From the NCBI GenBank assembly GCA_033557685.1, contig JAWQRN010000387.1:1-30402 (forward strand): 30,402 nt of DNA, read 5' to 3'. The first letter of the stretch is position 1; every line of letters starts with the position of its first letter. Below the pieces are notes generated by a model. It had not been told where the DNA came from. It ran no database searches and saw only the letters and a program-made list of their open reading frames with translations. The position numbers and the translations under genes are program-made. Positions 19,714 through 29,793 of the stretch are shown piece after piece. The DNA is from Sperchopsis tessellata. Its lineage: Eukaryota; Arthropoda; Insecta; Coleoptera; Hydrophilidae.

Positions 19714-22700
19714 TTACGCTGTACTATATTTCATGTCAAGTTGCTTTCGGACATTATCGCTGATAATTGCAAGGGCATTCGCTTTAGGTAGAAGGATGTT
19801 AGTAACCGTTCCCATAGTAGTTGCTTCTTTTGTCAAAGAATCCACTATTTCATTATTTTTTATACCAATATGACTTTTTAACCAACAAATTTGTTATTTC
19901 TATACCAAGACCGTGTAATTGTTGGAGTTGGTCTAATATGCTCTATTCAAGGTGATTGCACTTTGCTTTTTAACTATCGTTTCCACAGCACTTTTGCAAT
20001 CGGTAATTATTACACAATTTTTGTATTTTTGACTGTATAAATTCTAATGCTTCATAAATTGAATTAAATTTTGTCATGTATACTGTTGATTCGTTTGGTA
20101 GTTTAAATATTTTTTTAATCTTTAGAATCGGTAGATAGAACGCAGCTCCTATCAAGTTGTTTATTTTGGAACCGGTGATAAATATTTGTATTGCATCTGG
20201 CCACTTTTTTAAAATATCATAGTTAATGAAGATGTTTCTTAGTTGTGTTGGAAAATCCGAAACATTTTGCAAAAACGCTGTGTTGATAGGATTATTTGAT
20301 TGGTGGAAGCTAATTAGGTTAAGTGCCGGGTCTTCGTTGTTTACATGAATTAATGCACGTATCATTTTTGAGTTCGTATAGCTGTCCACCACCAGGGGCA
20401 AGGGTTTGTATATCCAATATTGAGATGTTTTTTTTATATATTTGCCATTTTTTTTTCATATAAATCATATAGTGATCAGATAATAGTTTTCTGTGTAGTT
20501 CCAGATATATTTTTCCTGCTTCCGCCAGTACAGTGTCTATGGGTGTGTTACGTAATATGCCCAGACATAATCTAAAGCATTTGTTATGAATCACCTCCAA
20601 CTTGCGGGTGAATTTATGAGATATTTGACCATACCAAAAACTCCCGTAATCTAGAATTGCACAAGAAAATGACTTGTAGACTATCGAGGATACTTTGGCT
20701 TCAGAACCCCACCTAACATGGCAGATGGCTCTTAATATGTTCAGGCTTTTTTTCTGTTTTAGCAATTGATCCAATATCATACCCAAAAATCGGAGACTAT
20801 CTGTGTATGGAATCTGTAATCCAGCTAGATATATACTGCAATTATGTGAAACTTTACGTTTGGAGAATGTACATACATTCGATTTTCTAGACGATTTCCT
20901 GAGACCACGAATGTTCATCCTGGGATTTAATTAGAGGATTACATTGTCCAAATCAGAGATTAAAAGATCCATATTGTAACCCACTGCATATATACATACG
21001 TCGTCCGCAAACTGGATGATTTTTATATCTCCTTTAAAAAGATTTTCCAGATCGTAAGTGTATATTATATAGAGGAGTGGAACTGAGGATACAGCCTTGA
21101 GGTTGTCCTCTGTTAGATATCCTGGGCCCAATCAAACCTTCAGATGTTTTTACATATAATTTACTATAAGAAATAAGCGACATGATCATGTTAGTCAAAT
21201 TAATGGGGATATCTAGGTTATTCATTTTCTTTGCTAAAATGTGATGAAGAACACTGTCATATGCTCCCTCGATGTCTAAGAACAGCCCGGTAACATATTG
21301 ATCGTTTGCGAACGCTATGTTGATGTCGGTTACTAGAGCTGAAACAATATCCATACACGACAATTTAGACCGAAAGCCATATTGAGTTTTAGGCAGTTTA
21401 TCGTGCAGTTCCGTCCAAAAGTAGAGACGATTTTTTAATATGCGCTCATAAGTTTTTAAAACGCACGATGAGAGTGCGATTGGATGGTATGAATTGCCAT
21501 AAACGGAGGTTTCTGCGGTTTCAATATTGGTATTGTGATATACTGCTTCCAATCTTGAGGAGGTTTTTGCTGTTTTAAAATATCATTGAAGATTTTTAAT
21601 AATTTTGGTAAATTATACAATACAATGTAAGGAATTTTGTCTTTTCCCGGCGCAGTATTATTTTTCTTCAATGCAAATTGTAGTTCGCTAAATGTAATCT
21701 CAGTTTCAAGATCGTAATAAATATTAGAGACTGTGATATCCAACGTTTGTTGGAATGGGACGTTTATAGGGGCTAATTTGTAAAAAAATTCGACACCCCA
21801 ATCACCATATGAAGACTTGAGTACATTAGATTTGTTTATACCTTTAATTTTACCTAGATTCTGCCCTATAATTTTAATATCAGTTTGTTTATTTAAATTG
21901 CAACAGAAGTTGTGCCATAGATTTTCCCTTAGCATACCCTTATTATTGTATGTTTTTGTATTAGTTGTTTTAGGTAAGCATTTAACAATTATTTCAGAAA
22001 GAGAGGAAATAAAGTTTCCATATGTATTTGAGTTATTATTATTTAATTCATCCGATGCTAATATATAAAATGAATCCCAATAAATATTACGAATATTTAA
22101 TTTGTGATGAGAATTGAAATTGTTTTCACATATTAGGGACGATTGATTTACAAATTCAAATAATATTGCGTAGTGATCGGATCACAAACCTAAAATAATA
22201 TTGCGTAGTGATCGGATCACAAACCGTCAGAGTGAATATTCCAAGAAATGGATGAAGTTATGCCAGGAGTAGATATTGTGAGGTCTATAGCGGACTTGTT
22301 TTAATTAGGTTTATGGATCCTTGAGGACGACCCACCATTTAGGAATATTAGGTTGTTGTCCGCAATTGCATCTAAGAGATGTTATCCACGCAAATCAGTG
22401 GCATCACACCCCCAAGCCACATGATGTACGTTAAAGTTTCCCCCCAATAAACGCTTCGCTTTTAAGCTTCGATATTATATTATTCCATTCCATGGAGCCA
22501 ACCCCGATACTAGGTTGTTTATAAGCAGAGTAAATATAGAGATTTCGTGCAAATTTATTTTTAATTCCTACACCTACTAACATTACTTTGTCACTTTTTA
22601 GTTGAATTTCCTCAAATATAATACCATAATTATCCTTTTCTATCGAGTCGGTTCTGTCGTTCAATATTATAATTTTTAAATTTGATATAACAATTAGGCT

Positions 22701-22817
22701 TGAACCAGTTTCCGAAATTATACAAATATATGTATTCTGTGTGGTTAAAAAATGTTCTAAATTGTGTTTATTTGCTATATCTGACCTAGCGTTCCACTGT
22801 AGGAATGTAGTCGTCAT
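19714..22817 (-). pseudogene. I-clade non-LTR retrotransposon ORF2 (endonuclease-RT-RNase H), degenerate
   Basis: Translation starts MTTTFLQWNARS at 22817. The AP-type endonuclease has LQWNARS, ISETGS, WGCDATD.RG..LLDAIADN (about 22400-22340), SAIDLTIS and SDHYAI (about 22180). The RT has TAPGKDKIPY (about 21650), IALSSCVLKTYERILKNRL, QYGFRSKLSCMDIVSALVTD, LFLDIEGAYDSV (motif A), GQPQGCILSS (motif B), FADDVCIY (motif C, intact) and LRFLGMILDQ, ending with LDYGSFWYG. RNase H follows: IFITGSKINN with the usual catalytic Asp changed (TDGS to TGS), a helix with ALEFIQ, IITDCKSAVE, and WLKSHIGIKNNEIVDSLTKE near the stop at 19714. Frameshifts at about 22430, 22180, 21950, 21500, 21080, 20925, 20390 and 20000 split it. 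In an intact element ORF2 would nick DNA and copy the RNA into the target. The C-terminal RNase H points to the I group. Confidence 0.88.
22158..22225. repeat. 35-bp-period duplication within the endonuclease
   Basis: AAATAATATTGCGTAGTGAT followed by CGGATCACAAACC occurs at 22158-22190 and again at 22193-22225 without a mismatch, separated by TA. It duplicates the codons for the SDHYAI active-site motif (minus strand). The 35-base insertion shifts the frame. Confidence 0.9.
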
Positions 22818-22908
22818 GATTACTTACTAAACTAATATTTGTATTCGGGTTATTTATTATTTCTTTTTGAACCAAACTAAAAATTTCAGAAACGGAATAG
22901 TTTTCCAT
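22786..22908 (-). pseudogene. Possible ORF1 C-terminus of the I-clade element
   Basis: A 40-codon frame begins MENYSVSEIFSLVQKEIINN and ends at TAG 22788-22786. It overlaps the ATG of ORF2 by about 30 bases, as ORF1 and ORF2 often do in non-LTR elements. An in-frame TAA lies two codons upstream, so the frame is either very short or the end of a decayed ORF1. No zinc knuckle is present in it. Confidence 0.4.
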
Positions 22909-22969
22909 TTTTTATGTGTACATAAGTCCCTAAGAACAAATATAATTATTTCAATTACGTATTTTAATT

Positions 22970-24040
22970 TTCTTCTGGGGATATTATTTGGAGCAAAATC
23001 TGGTACTTTGTGATTTCTTGTTCAAAAACAGGACAGGAATCTTCTAGTTCGTTTAATTGGTAAGGATAAGGTAACTCCTAAGTTTGGGCCCTTATATTTG
23101 CCATGCGAAAGGTTCATTGATACTTGTGTAGCCCTCTAATATTTCAATTGGTACTCTATATGCAGGGACTAGTATCTGCTGCATAAGCAATACACTGCTC
23201 TCCGCTGGGGCCTTTCTTACTGCTGGGCCAGATGTTGACGCCTGGGACTTCGTACAGCTTCTTTTTTGGCGCCCTGCCTCTCCGAATTTGAAATAATCAC
23301 CTCTCGGGATTTTGGGCTGCTTGCAGGTTGTGGATAGGTGACCAGCTTTTTCACAGTTGTAGCAACAGATGCTGCTTGCAGTCTTCTTTGAGGAGGAACG
23401 TACACCGATGAGAAACGTTCGCTACTTGCGATCTTGTTCATGAGCTCCAACATACGAGTTGTCCTAAATTCATACTTACATACAACTTAGCGTGCATCTG
23501 TAGGCTGTGGCTATCAAAACCTCCAATTAAATAAGCTATGACATCCCTGTCTTCCAGTTTTATTTTATTTCCTAGGATGATCTTATCATGGAAATAAACA
23601 CTGAACGTTTCTTCTTTCTTCCACCGTCTGACCTTAAATCGTCGCATTAATGTGATGCGGTCTTCTCTGCATGCGAACACTCTAGTTCGTTCTATCTTTA
23701 GGGAGTAGAGCGATAATGCACCTTACTCGGGACGCGAGTGGAACCACCTTTGTACATTGTCTCTCAACTTTGACACCAAATTATAGTCATTATGGCATCA
23801 CTGACGCTGACGTCACTTGAATTCTGGAATCAACGCCGCAATTTCCAGATTAGAATGTACCGCACGTGTTTAGTAAATCATCATCGTTGCTGTCGCCTCC
23901 CGCACTGATCACACATTGATCACTTCATCCATAGTTATTGGCATAGTATTGCTCAACGAAGATGGTTAGTTTTACACGCTGCTCTGTAAAGTATCCTCTT
24001 CACTGGCTTCGCCGACACTTTCGGACCCGTTATTGGACAT
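22970..24040 (-). pseudogene. Ty3/gypsy-type gag relic, minus-strand copy
   Basis: An ATG at 24040 starts MSNNGSESVGEASEEDTLQS. After stops the frame resumes with WFHSRPE, then the core REDRITLMRRF...RRWKKEETFSVYFHDKII (23690-23560), LEDRDVIAYLIGGF, TTRMLELMNKI, and VYVPPQRRL followed by the knuckle region. The first CCHC (CYNCEKAGHLSTTC, about 23355-23310) is intact by reading. The second is ruined: CFKCGEAGHQKGSC in the sister copy is YFKFGEAGRQKRSC here. A basal piece VPAYRVPIEILEGYTSI, possibly the edge of a protease, follows. Then a short open segment (ELPYPYQLNELED, about 23085-22970) leads to the I-clade element. High similarity to 28422-29076 on the opposite strand is obvious. Confidence 0.8.
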
Positions 24041-25129
24041 TTTGTTCAGTTTCAAACAAAAAATAATATACCCAAAAGTCTAAATTCAAAAATAACGTCA
24101 CTGCTAACTTCCTTATTGTTTGAATTTGTTGATTATTGTTCACAAATATTTATAAGCACTTCCATGTTAGTGATGTTTATTGATTTATCTTTCGAACACG
24201 TGAATTCAATAACCGTACACGTGAATTCAATATCACCACACCTGATTTGTAAGGGAGTAGATTCTTTACAGACAACAAGTAAAACCTGCGTAGTTTAACA
24301 ATAAAGCGTATATGTATATATTTTAAAGTTAACAAATTAAAATGAAATTAACACAGGTTGACAATAATACGTTACGAACAGATACACAGCAAAAACCACT
24401 GTTGTCCCTTCCGGACATTCACTTACCCCGGTCTCTGGATGAACTGTGTGGAGTTCTTGTGAAGAGTTTATTCATGCACCTCAGCGACCATAGGTGGTTG
24501 ACTGGATGCGCCTACTCGTATTAAATAGTACGCCACGAAAATGCAAATTTAAATTATCTTAGACATATAAATCAAATGTATCCACAGACAAGTATAATAT
24601 ATATTTTGCTTAAACAAATAGACCCTTTACAATAAAATTATAAATGTAAATTTCGTACAATACGTGTCAAACTAGGAGAAGGAATAATATTAGCAGCAAT
24701 AAAAATATGTTACCATTATATTTCAGGTTTATAAAAGAAAAATTTCAGTCGTGCAACGTACTATAATTTTATAGGTTTTTTGTACGATACTTACCTTTGA
24801 TAACTCAAACCTATTTGTTTGTTTCAAAATCAGGTATTTAAATCAGAAGGTGCACTAATAATTGTAGTACAAGAACAGTAAATATTTATGGTTGTATGTT
24901 TCCAATAAATGTCCAGGTAAGGTAGAAGTTGCTAATTTTATAATTAGAATGGCATAATTCAATCAACTATAAGTGGTTGTGTTGACAAAGCAGTCCATAG
25001 GGTTTGTATTTTTATAAAATGTTCAGCTTTGGAATATTGTACCACATAAAGACCTTCTCTAAACAGAAATAACATCACAAAACTAGAACTCAATTTATCC
25101 CCATTCATTCTCTACCTGTACCGATGTTT
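24041..25129. other. Spacer with splice-like sites on the minus strand
   Basis: No complete gene. On the minus strand two strong donor-like sequences occur: CCGG|GGTAAGT (GTAAGT at 24426-24421) and AAAG|GTAAGT (24794-24789). The plus-strand frame at 24342-24524 (60 codons) has a mixed composition but no family resemblance. CACGTGAATTCAATA is present twice near 24196-24225. Confidence 0.35.
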
Positions 25130-25290
25130 TTATGCATAGAATGCCCGAAGATGGGTCGTCTTTTCCACTACAAAGCGGTTCTCTTTCACAATAGAATACT
25201 TCTGAGTTACACATTTACCGTAGCCGACCAGTTCAGCGACCGTCTGACAAGTCTTCCAGCTGCCATTCCACTGGTCAACTGCAGAATAAT
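25130..25290 (-). CDS. Lipocalin-like exon
   Basis: On the minus strand TTTAAATTTATTTCCAG forms a textbook acceptor ending at 25291. The open segment that follows has YSAVDQWNGSWKTC, then VGYGKCVTQKYSIVKENRFV, ending in TAA at 25132-25130. The W-N-G-S-W pattern fits the first conserved lipocalin motif ([FYW]-x-G-x-W at the start of strand A). GKCVTQKYSI fits the following 'GKC..A.Y.L' strand with its disulphide Cys. Insect lipocalins bind small hydrophobic ligands and are usually secreted. Only about 53 residues are present of a normal 170-200, so either further exons lie outside or a donor sits inside (for example GTAAAT after VGYG). No signal-peptide exon was found. The family call is motif-based and moderate. 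Confidence 0.4.
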
Positions 25291-25839
25291 CTGGAAATAA
25301 ATTTAAAAGAACATATGCCTTGAATACGACGTTAATCAATCTTGTGTATCAAAATTCTCAGAGTTTTATTTATTTTTAGCGTGTTTCGTGTTATACTACA
25401 AGCTATTTTGCAAAAAACTTCATAATATAAGCTACTCATTTGTTTTGCATTTTAAATTTATGCGGTGCAGTTTACGATTTACTTATTTTTAATTGAAATT
25501 TTACTTCCGCTCAGAAAAGCCGCTAGGGTAATATACGAATATATAATAAAATAAGCAATTTCTTAAGAAAACTATAGCTAGGGGTTGGGTGAGTAAATTA
25601 TCTTGGGATTTGCCTCCAGAGAATAGAGAATAATTATAGAGTGGATCATGGTAAAATTGCGGAAACAACAAAATTCGCTTATGGATTGTAATTTATTAAT
25701 TAATAGGTAAGATTGTCACGATTGTATTGTGGCGGGTACTCCTTCTCAGGTGGACGACTTGCAGTTCTGAAAGCTATCGCCCAAAATGAACTTAGAGCAA
25801 ATAGAATTATCAACCTTCAGCGTATAAATGGACTTTATG
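25291..25839. other. AT-rich spacer, possible intron
   Basis: If the exon at 25130-25290 is real this would be its upstream intron. Nothing else is recognised until RT homology begins near 25840. Confidence 0.35.
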
Positions 25840-26182
25840 GTAAATACACTTGCTGTCCTGTATTATGAAAACCTCTTGAGCCAATGATTAAAAGTAGATT
25901 GGAGGTTTGAATGATAACACATATGGTTCTACTGACATCTCAATATGCCTTCAAGAAAGGAAAAGGTACAATAGATACTGTAAATCAGTAGGTGCCGGAT
26001 ACTCAACTTTACCTTACTGACAGCAGAGATACAGTTGCTTTCTTCATTGACATTAAAAATGTATACGATAACGTCGATCTCGATAGACTAAAACGTACAC
26101 GTATTGCAATAGGACTTCCAAATTTAGCGGCATAGATCATACTGAAATTGTACACACAAAGGTCTGTATATATTCATAATAA
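25840..26182 (+). pseudogene. Non-LTR reverse transcriptase fragment (I/R1-like), plus strand
   Basis: Translation shows CPVL.KPLEPMIKSRLEV, then SQYAFKKGKGTIDTVNQ (the 'QYGFRKGRGT' block), SRDTVAFFIDIKNVYDNVDL (motif A with catalytic Asp) and LPNLAA.IILKLYTQRSVYI. In-frame stops occur at about 25866, 25908, 26007 and 26133. The fragment ends abruptly at about 26182, where the opposite-strand Jockey relic begins. It covers only the fingers and palm entry of RT. It is similar in kind to the element at 19.7-22.8 kb but is a separate insertion. Confidence 0.8.
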
Positions 26183-27230
26183 CGGAAACGCCGTGTCGTT
26201 CATAAGATCGCGATGCAAGCGTTTTATGCACGTAGGTTCGCGTTTCACAACCACGCTACCGCACCGTATGTGAGCACCGGTCGAATCATGCTCTGAAAAA
26301 GCACACGCTTTGTATCTAGCGATAATTTCGGCAGGCTGTTTAACAGAGGGTAAAGTCTGCAGAACTGTTCGGTTTCCTTCCACAGAACAGAGTTTTCGTG
26401 TGGGTCGGGAAGTTCAGCCGTCTATATAGAGTATTGCCTAGATATATAGCTGTATCCTTCCAGGGGATGTCAGCGTCGAATATCTCCAAGGGAGCCATCT
26501 GGCTAACGCGTCTTCGTGAGAAGACAATCGCTTCGCTTTACTGCACATTAACCTTGATCCTTTACATATAGTTGAATAAAATGAATAACTGAGTAAACAG
26601 GGCGGTGTTGCCCACGTAGAGTGCGATGTTGTTATCCCTCGGAATGTCATTGACAAACAGGTTAAACAATATTGGGATCGATGACGCTACCTTGCGGTAT
26701 GCCTGCCCTTATGTCTACTAGTCGATGCTGCTCCCTCGTTACTACCATGAGTATAGCCAGGCCAAGGACTTCACTAGTCCCTCCTCTTGAATTTCTTGCC
26801 CGATAGTTCCATGCTTCATACGTGGCATTCAAATCTCCAGCTATAATAGCTGGTGATTTTATGCTTTGCAATGTGGCTAGGTCATCAACCTCGGGTCAAA
26901 GGTTAGAAGGAGTAGAATCTCTTGCCCTCCGTGTACAGCTATCACTGTAGTCGCTTCGACAGTCTGTAGTGGTGGACAATCAACTAGTGAGTGCTGCAGG
27001 TTTTTCTTGATGAAAATTGCAGTATCACCAGATCGTATCTATCTGGGCTTATCGTTATGGTAAGTGACGCAGTTCGGGATCTTGAGCTGTCAGTAATTTG
27101 AGAGGTGAGTCTCGCTTAACAGAATTGAAGCAGCTTTAATCCGTTCATCACAGGCACGGCGCTCTACCTTCTTGTCTTCAACATCATTGGCATTCCAATT
27201 AAGACCACTTACTGGTGTGCTGTCTGGCAT
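26183..27230 (-). pseudogene. Jockey-like ORF2 relic: endonuclease fused to RT by deletion
   Basis: An ATG at 27230 starts MPDSTPVSGLNWNANDVEDK, with the endonuclease WNAN motif, then ILLSETHLSNY (catalytic Glu), GDTAIFIKKNLQHS and IIAGDLNATYEAWNYRARNS (about 26855-26795). From there the frame passes almost directly to RAGIPQGSVI (RT motif B), so the endonuclease C-terminus and RT motifs 0-A are deleted. Motif C reads ALYVGNTAL instead of the expected ALYADDTAL. Then follow a thumb region with PWKDTAIYLGNTL, LYPLLNSLPKLSLDTKRVLF and RPVLTYGAVAW. Stops and frameshifts are frequent, and the element is dead. It ends at 26183 against the plus-strand RT fragment. Confidence 0.85.
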
Positions 27231-28425
27231 AACAACATGGTGATAAGGCATTCACGGAGAACTATTTTGAAGGCTTGTAGTTTCTCGAAATCAGTTCCGC
27301 CTGTCGCCTTCTCAAGAATTTGGGACACTTTCATGGCCCACGCCAGCTGCCTCGATGTCCATATAGTCTTTCGACAGGATTCTGCGAAGTACACTCTTGG
27401 GATTCACATCCCAAGATTTCTCTAGCTTCAAGGATCGGTTCGTCTGCTTTGGATCATAGGATACCTCTTTCACCATCGCATTTTTCTGCCGAGGTAGCAC
27501 TTAAGCTTGCTTGCGCGAGGCAGGCTCGCTAGAAGCTTGTTGCACAGCTCCCATATCCACAGAATCAACCTCTATGGGGGAATAACACCTTTTCAGCTTG
27601 CGCATTCGGAGCCGCATGGATTTCCTCCGCATCTCTGTTTGCTGGTGCTACACAGATAGCGATGGGTTTGGCACTGCAGCCTCTAGAGGATGCTGTAGTT
27701 TTACTTACGTCCGCTGCGGGCTTGGCTGCAGGGCCGCGCCTTAGGTTTAAGTGCAGGCTTTGTGCTTAGATTTCGCTTGGTGGCGGCAACATTGGCCTTC
27801 ATAGGGATCTTCTCACGCTCAACCCTATTGGGGTACGTACCTCTATAATTGGCGTTGTGTTCGCCTCCGCAGTTACAGAATCACGAAGATGTGCTCTTGT
27901 TTGGGCAGGATTTTAATATTGTGCCCTTAGCTACTGAGGACGCATCGCTCCAAGAACCTACATCATGTTAATGCGGGACACCTCCTTTGGAAACGGAAGC
28001 ACTGCTGTGGGCCTGCCTGCTTTCGGAAGACCTCAACCGTGTCTCCAAGTTACGCAGATGTTTCACATCTGTTAAGCGGGTACAGTCCGTTCCAGATTCT
28101 ATTTACACGATATAGAGCGGTGCAGAACGTCCTACCGCTTTAATTTGTCACGTGCTTGGTCTGGGTATCAACTGACTTGAGCAGAGCGAGTACTCTCGTG
28201 GAGTCCACGTTATCCGGGAGGCAACGAATAACGTACTTCCTCCCGACCTTATTCTTGAGAGGAAACTAGTGGAACTCTCTTCCTTTCGCCTCTAAGGTGG
28301 GGGATCAGGTACAGATAACTTGATGGGTTTACCCTGATCAAGGGCATATAATCGAAGACCGAGAGCTTCGAAGGCATCACAGATTCCGAAGTAGTCGGCT
28401 TTGTAGACGAAGATTTTAATAGTGG
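27209..28425 (-). pseudogene. Jockey-like ORF1 (gag) relic
   Basis: Read from 28425 down: DTTIKIFVYKADYFGICDAF, EALGLRLYALDQGKPIKLSV, NKVGRKYVIRCLPDNVDSTR, then RVNRIWNGLYPLNRC-type fragments. The knuckle-like NCGGEHNANYRG lies at about 27870. An Ala/Lys/Pro-rich linker follows, then a final frame (27394-27209) ending just inside the start of ORF2, so ORF1 and ORF2 overlap by about 20 bases. This matches Jockey-type gag: an RRM-like region, CCHC knuckles, a basic linker and a C-terminal helix. Many stops and shifts are present. ORF1 would bind element RNA. Confidence 0.75.
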
Positions 28426-29076
28426 TGTCAAAGTTGAGAGACAGACAATGCACAAAGGTATTCCATTCGCGTCCCGAGTACGGTGCATTATCGCTCTACT
28501 CCTTGAAGATAGAACTAACGAGAGTGTTCACATGCAGAGAAGACCGCATTACATTAATGCGTCGATGCGAAGACATTACTATTTTAATTGAAGGTTTTGA
28601 TAACTCCAGCATACAGATGCAGGCTAAGTTAAAGGAATTTAGGTCAACGACACGTATGTTGGAGCTTCTGAACGAGATCACGAGCAATGAACGGTTCTCA
28701 TCGGCGTATGTTCCTCCTCAAAGACGACTTCAAGGTGGTGGTACAAAGCAGAAAGAACCGAAGGAAGAGGACAGCAGCAACATCCGTTGTTATAACTGTG
28801 GAAAAGCTGGTCATCTATTCACAACCTGCAAGCAGCCCAAAATCCCGAGAGGTGCATGTTTCAAATGCGGAGAGGCTGGGCACCAGAAAGGAAGCTGTAT
28901 GAAGTCGCAGGCGGCAACATCCGGCCCAGCAGTAAGATAGACCCCAGCGGATAACACTATATTGCTTGTGCAGCAGATACCAGTCCTTGCATATAGAGTG
29001 CCGGTTGAAATATTAGAGGGCTACACAAGCATCAGTGTAAGAGAACCTTTAGCAAAGATAAGGGCCCAAACTAAGG
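28422..29076 (+). pseudogene. Ty3/gypsy-type gag relic, plus-strand copy with two zinc knuckles
   Basis: The open frame 28422-28940 (172 codons) opens MVSKLRD, then has SRPEYGALSLYSLKIELTRV and CREDRITLMRR. About 100 bases present in the sister copy are then missing (the RRWKKEETF block). It continues IEGFDNSSIQMQAKLKEFRS, TTRMLELLNEI, AYVPPQRRLQ, a Lys/Glu-rich linker and two intact CCHC knuckles: CYNCGKAGHLFTTC and CFKCGEAGHQKGSC. A TAG at 28938-28940 interrupts it; the sister copy has AAG there. The same frame then continues (LVQQIPVLAYRVPVEILEGY) to about 29076, where similarity to the other copy ends. The left end at about 28420 abuts the Jockey ORF1 relic. Confidence 0.85.
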
Positions 29077-29793
29077 AGTTAAGTAAAACAAAGCAGCTTA
29101 GGGAACTGGACCTTCATTATTCTACCGTATCAGATGACTCTGATGAAATATATACCACTCTTCAGGATCCAAATAATCAAGTATATACAACTGGTAGTGA
29201 ATCGTATGCCCAAATTTAACCTGTCGTCATAACAGCATCTGTTGTAATTAACCCTCGACTTCGGTCAGTGGTTCAAGATACAGAAAAAGATGAATACAAA
29301 GATGAGTTAAATGAGCCTGCGCCACATTCACATTCAAGGCAAGCATCATCTTCAAGTTCTGTAGCAAATATTGGATCTCCAAGACCGGAGAAAATACAAG
29401 CTAATTCACCTTTACCCTCACATCCATCCGCTACTAGTCCCGAATTATATGTCAATCAAAAAAAAACTGTTGGTTCTCAAAAATCTTGATGACATGTATG
29501 CAAAGGGTAACAAGAACAGGAAGAAATCCGAATTGGACGAAGTTGACACTGAACCAACAACATCAGAAAATTTAATAATGCAAGAAATACAAGAAAGTCA
29601 TCATCAAGTGCCACTGATGAAAATGTTTACACCGAAACTAATACATGTAACGATATATCTCCGCTGCATAACGAACACACACAACACTCGAAAATGTAGT
29701 GATCCTGCCTATGAAAGATTGAATATGAAGGATAAACATAAAACTTGAGGAGAGGATGATCCACAAGAAAGAACATATGTACAGTCCTCGTAA
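29077..29793 (+). pseudogene. Tyrosine-motif-rich segment, possibly captured host sequence
   Basis: It continues the gag frame (KQLRELDLHYSTVSDDSDEI). The segment has at least eight tyrosine motifs of the type found in cytoplasmic tails of adhesion receptors and adaptors: EIYTTL, QVYTTG, SYAQI, ELYVNQ, DMYAKG, NVYTET, AYERLN and TYVQSS. YVNQ resembles a Grb2-SH2 site and others resemble ITIM/ITAM spacing. Ser-, Pro- and charge-rich linkers lie between. It is broken by TAA at 29217, a one-base shift at a nine-A run (29459-29467), further shifts near 29600 and 29690, and TGA at 29746. The last plausible stop is 29793. No membrane segment, kinase or SH2 domain is present. The parent protein is not recognised. 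No poly(A) tail or splice sites are evident, so it may be a retrocopied transcript end or an unusual element-encoded tail. Confidence 0.5.

Noticed and set aside
24342..24524. 60-codon plus-strand frame as a gene
   Set aside because: Reasonable composition, but no family match, no stop-flanked exon signals on plus, and donor-like sequence on the opposite strand.
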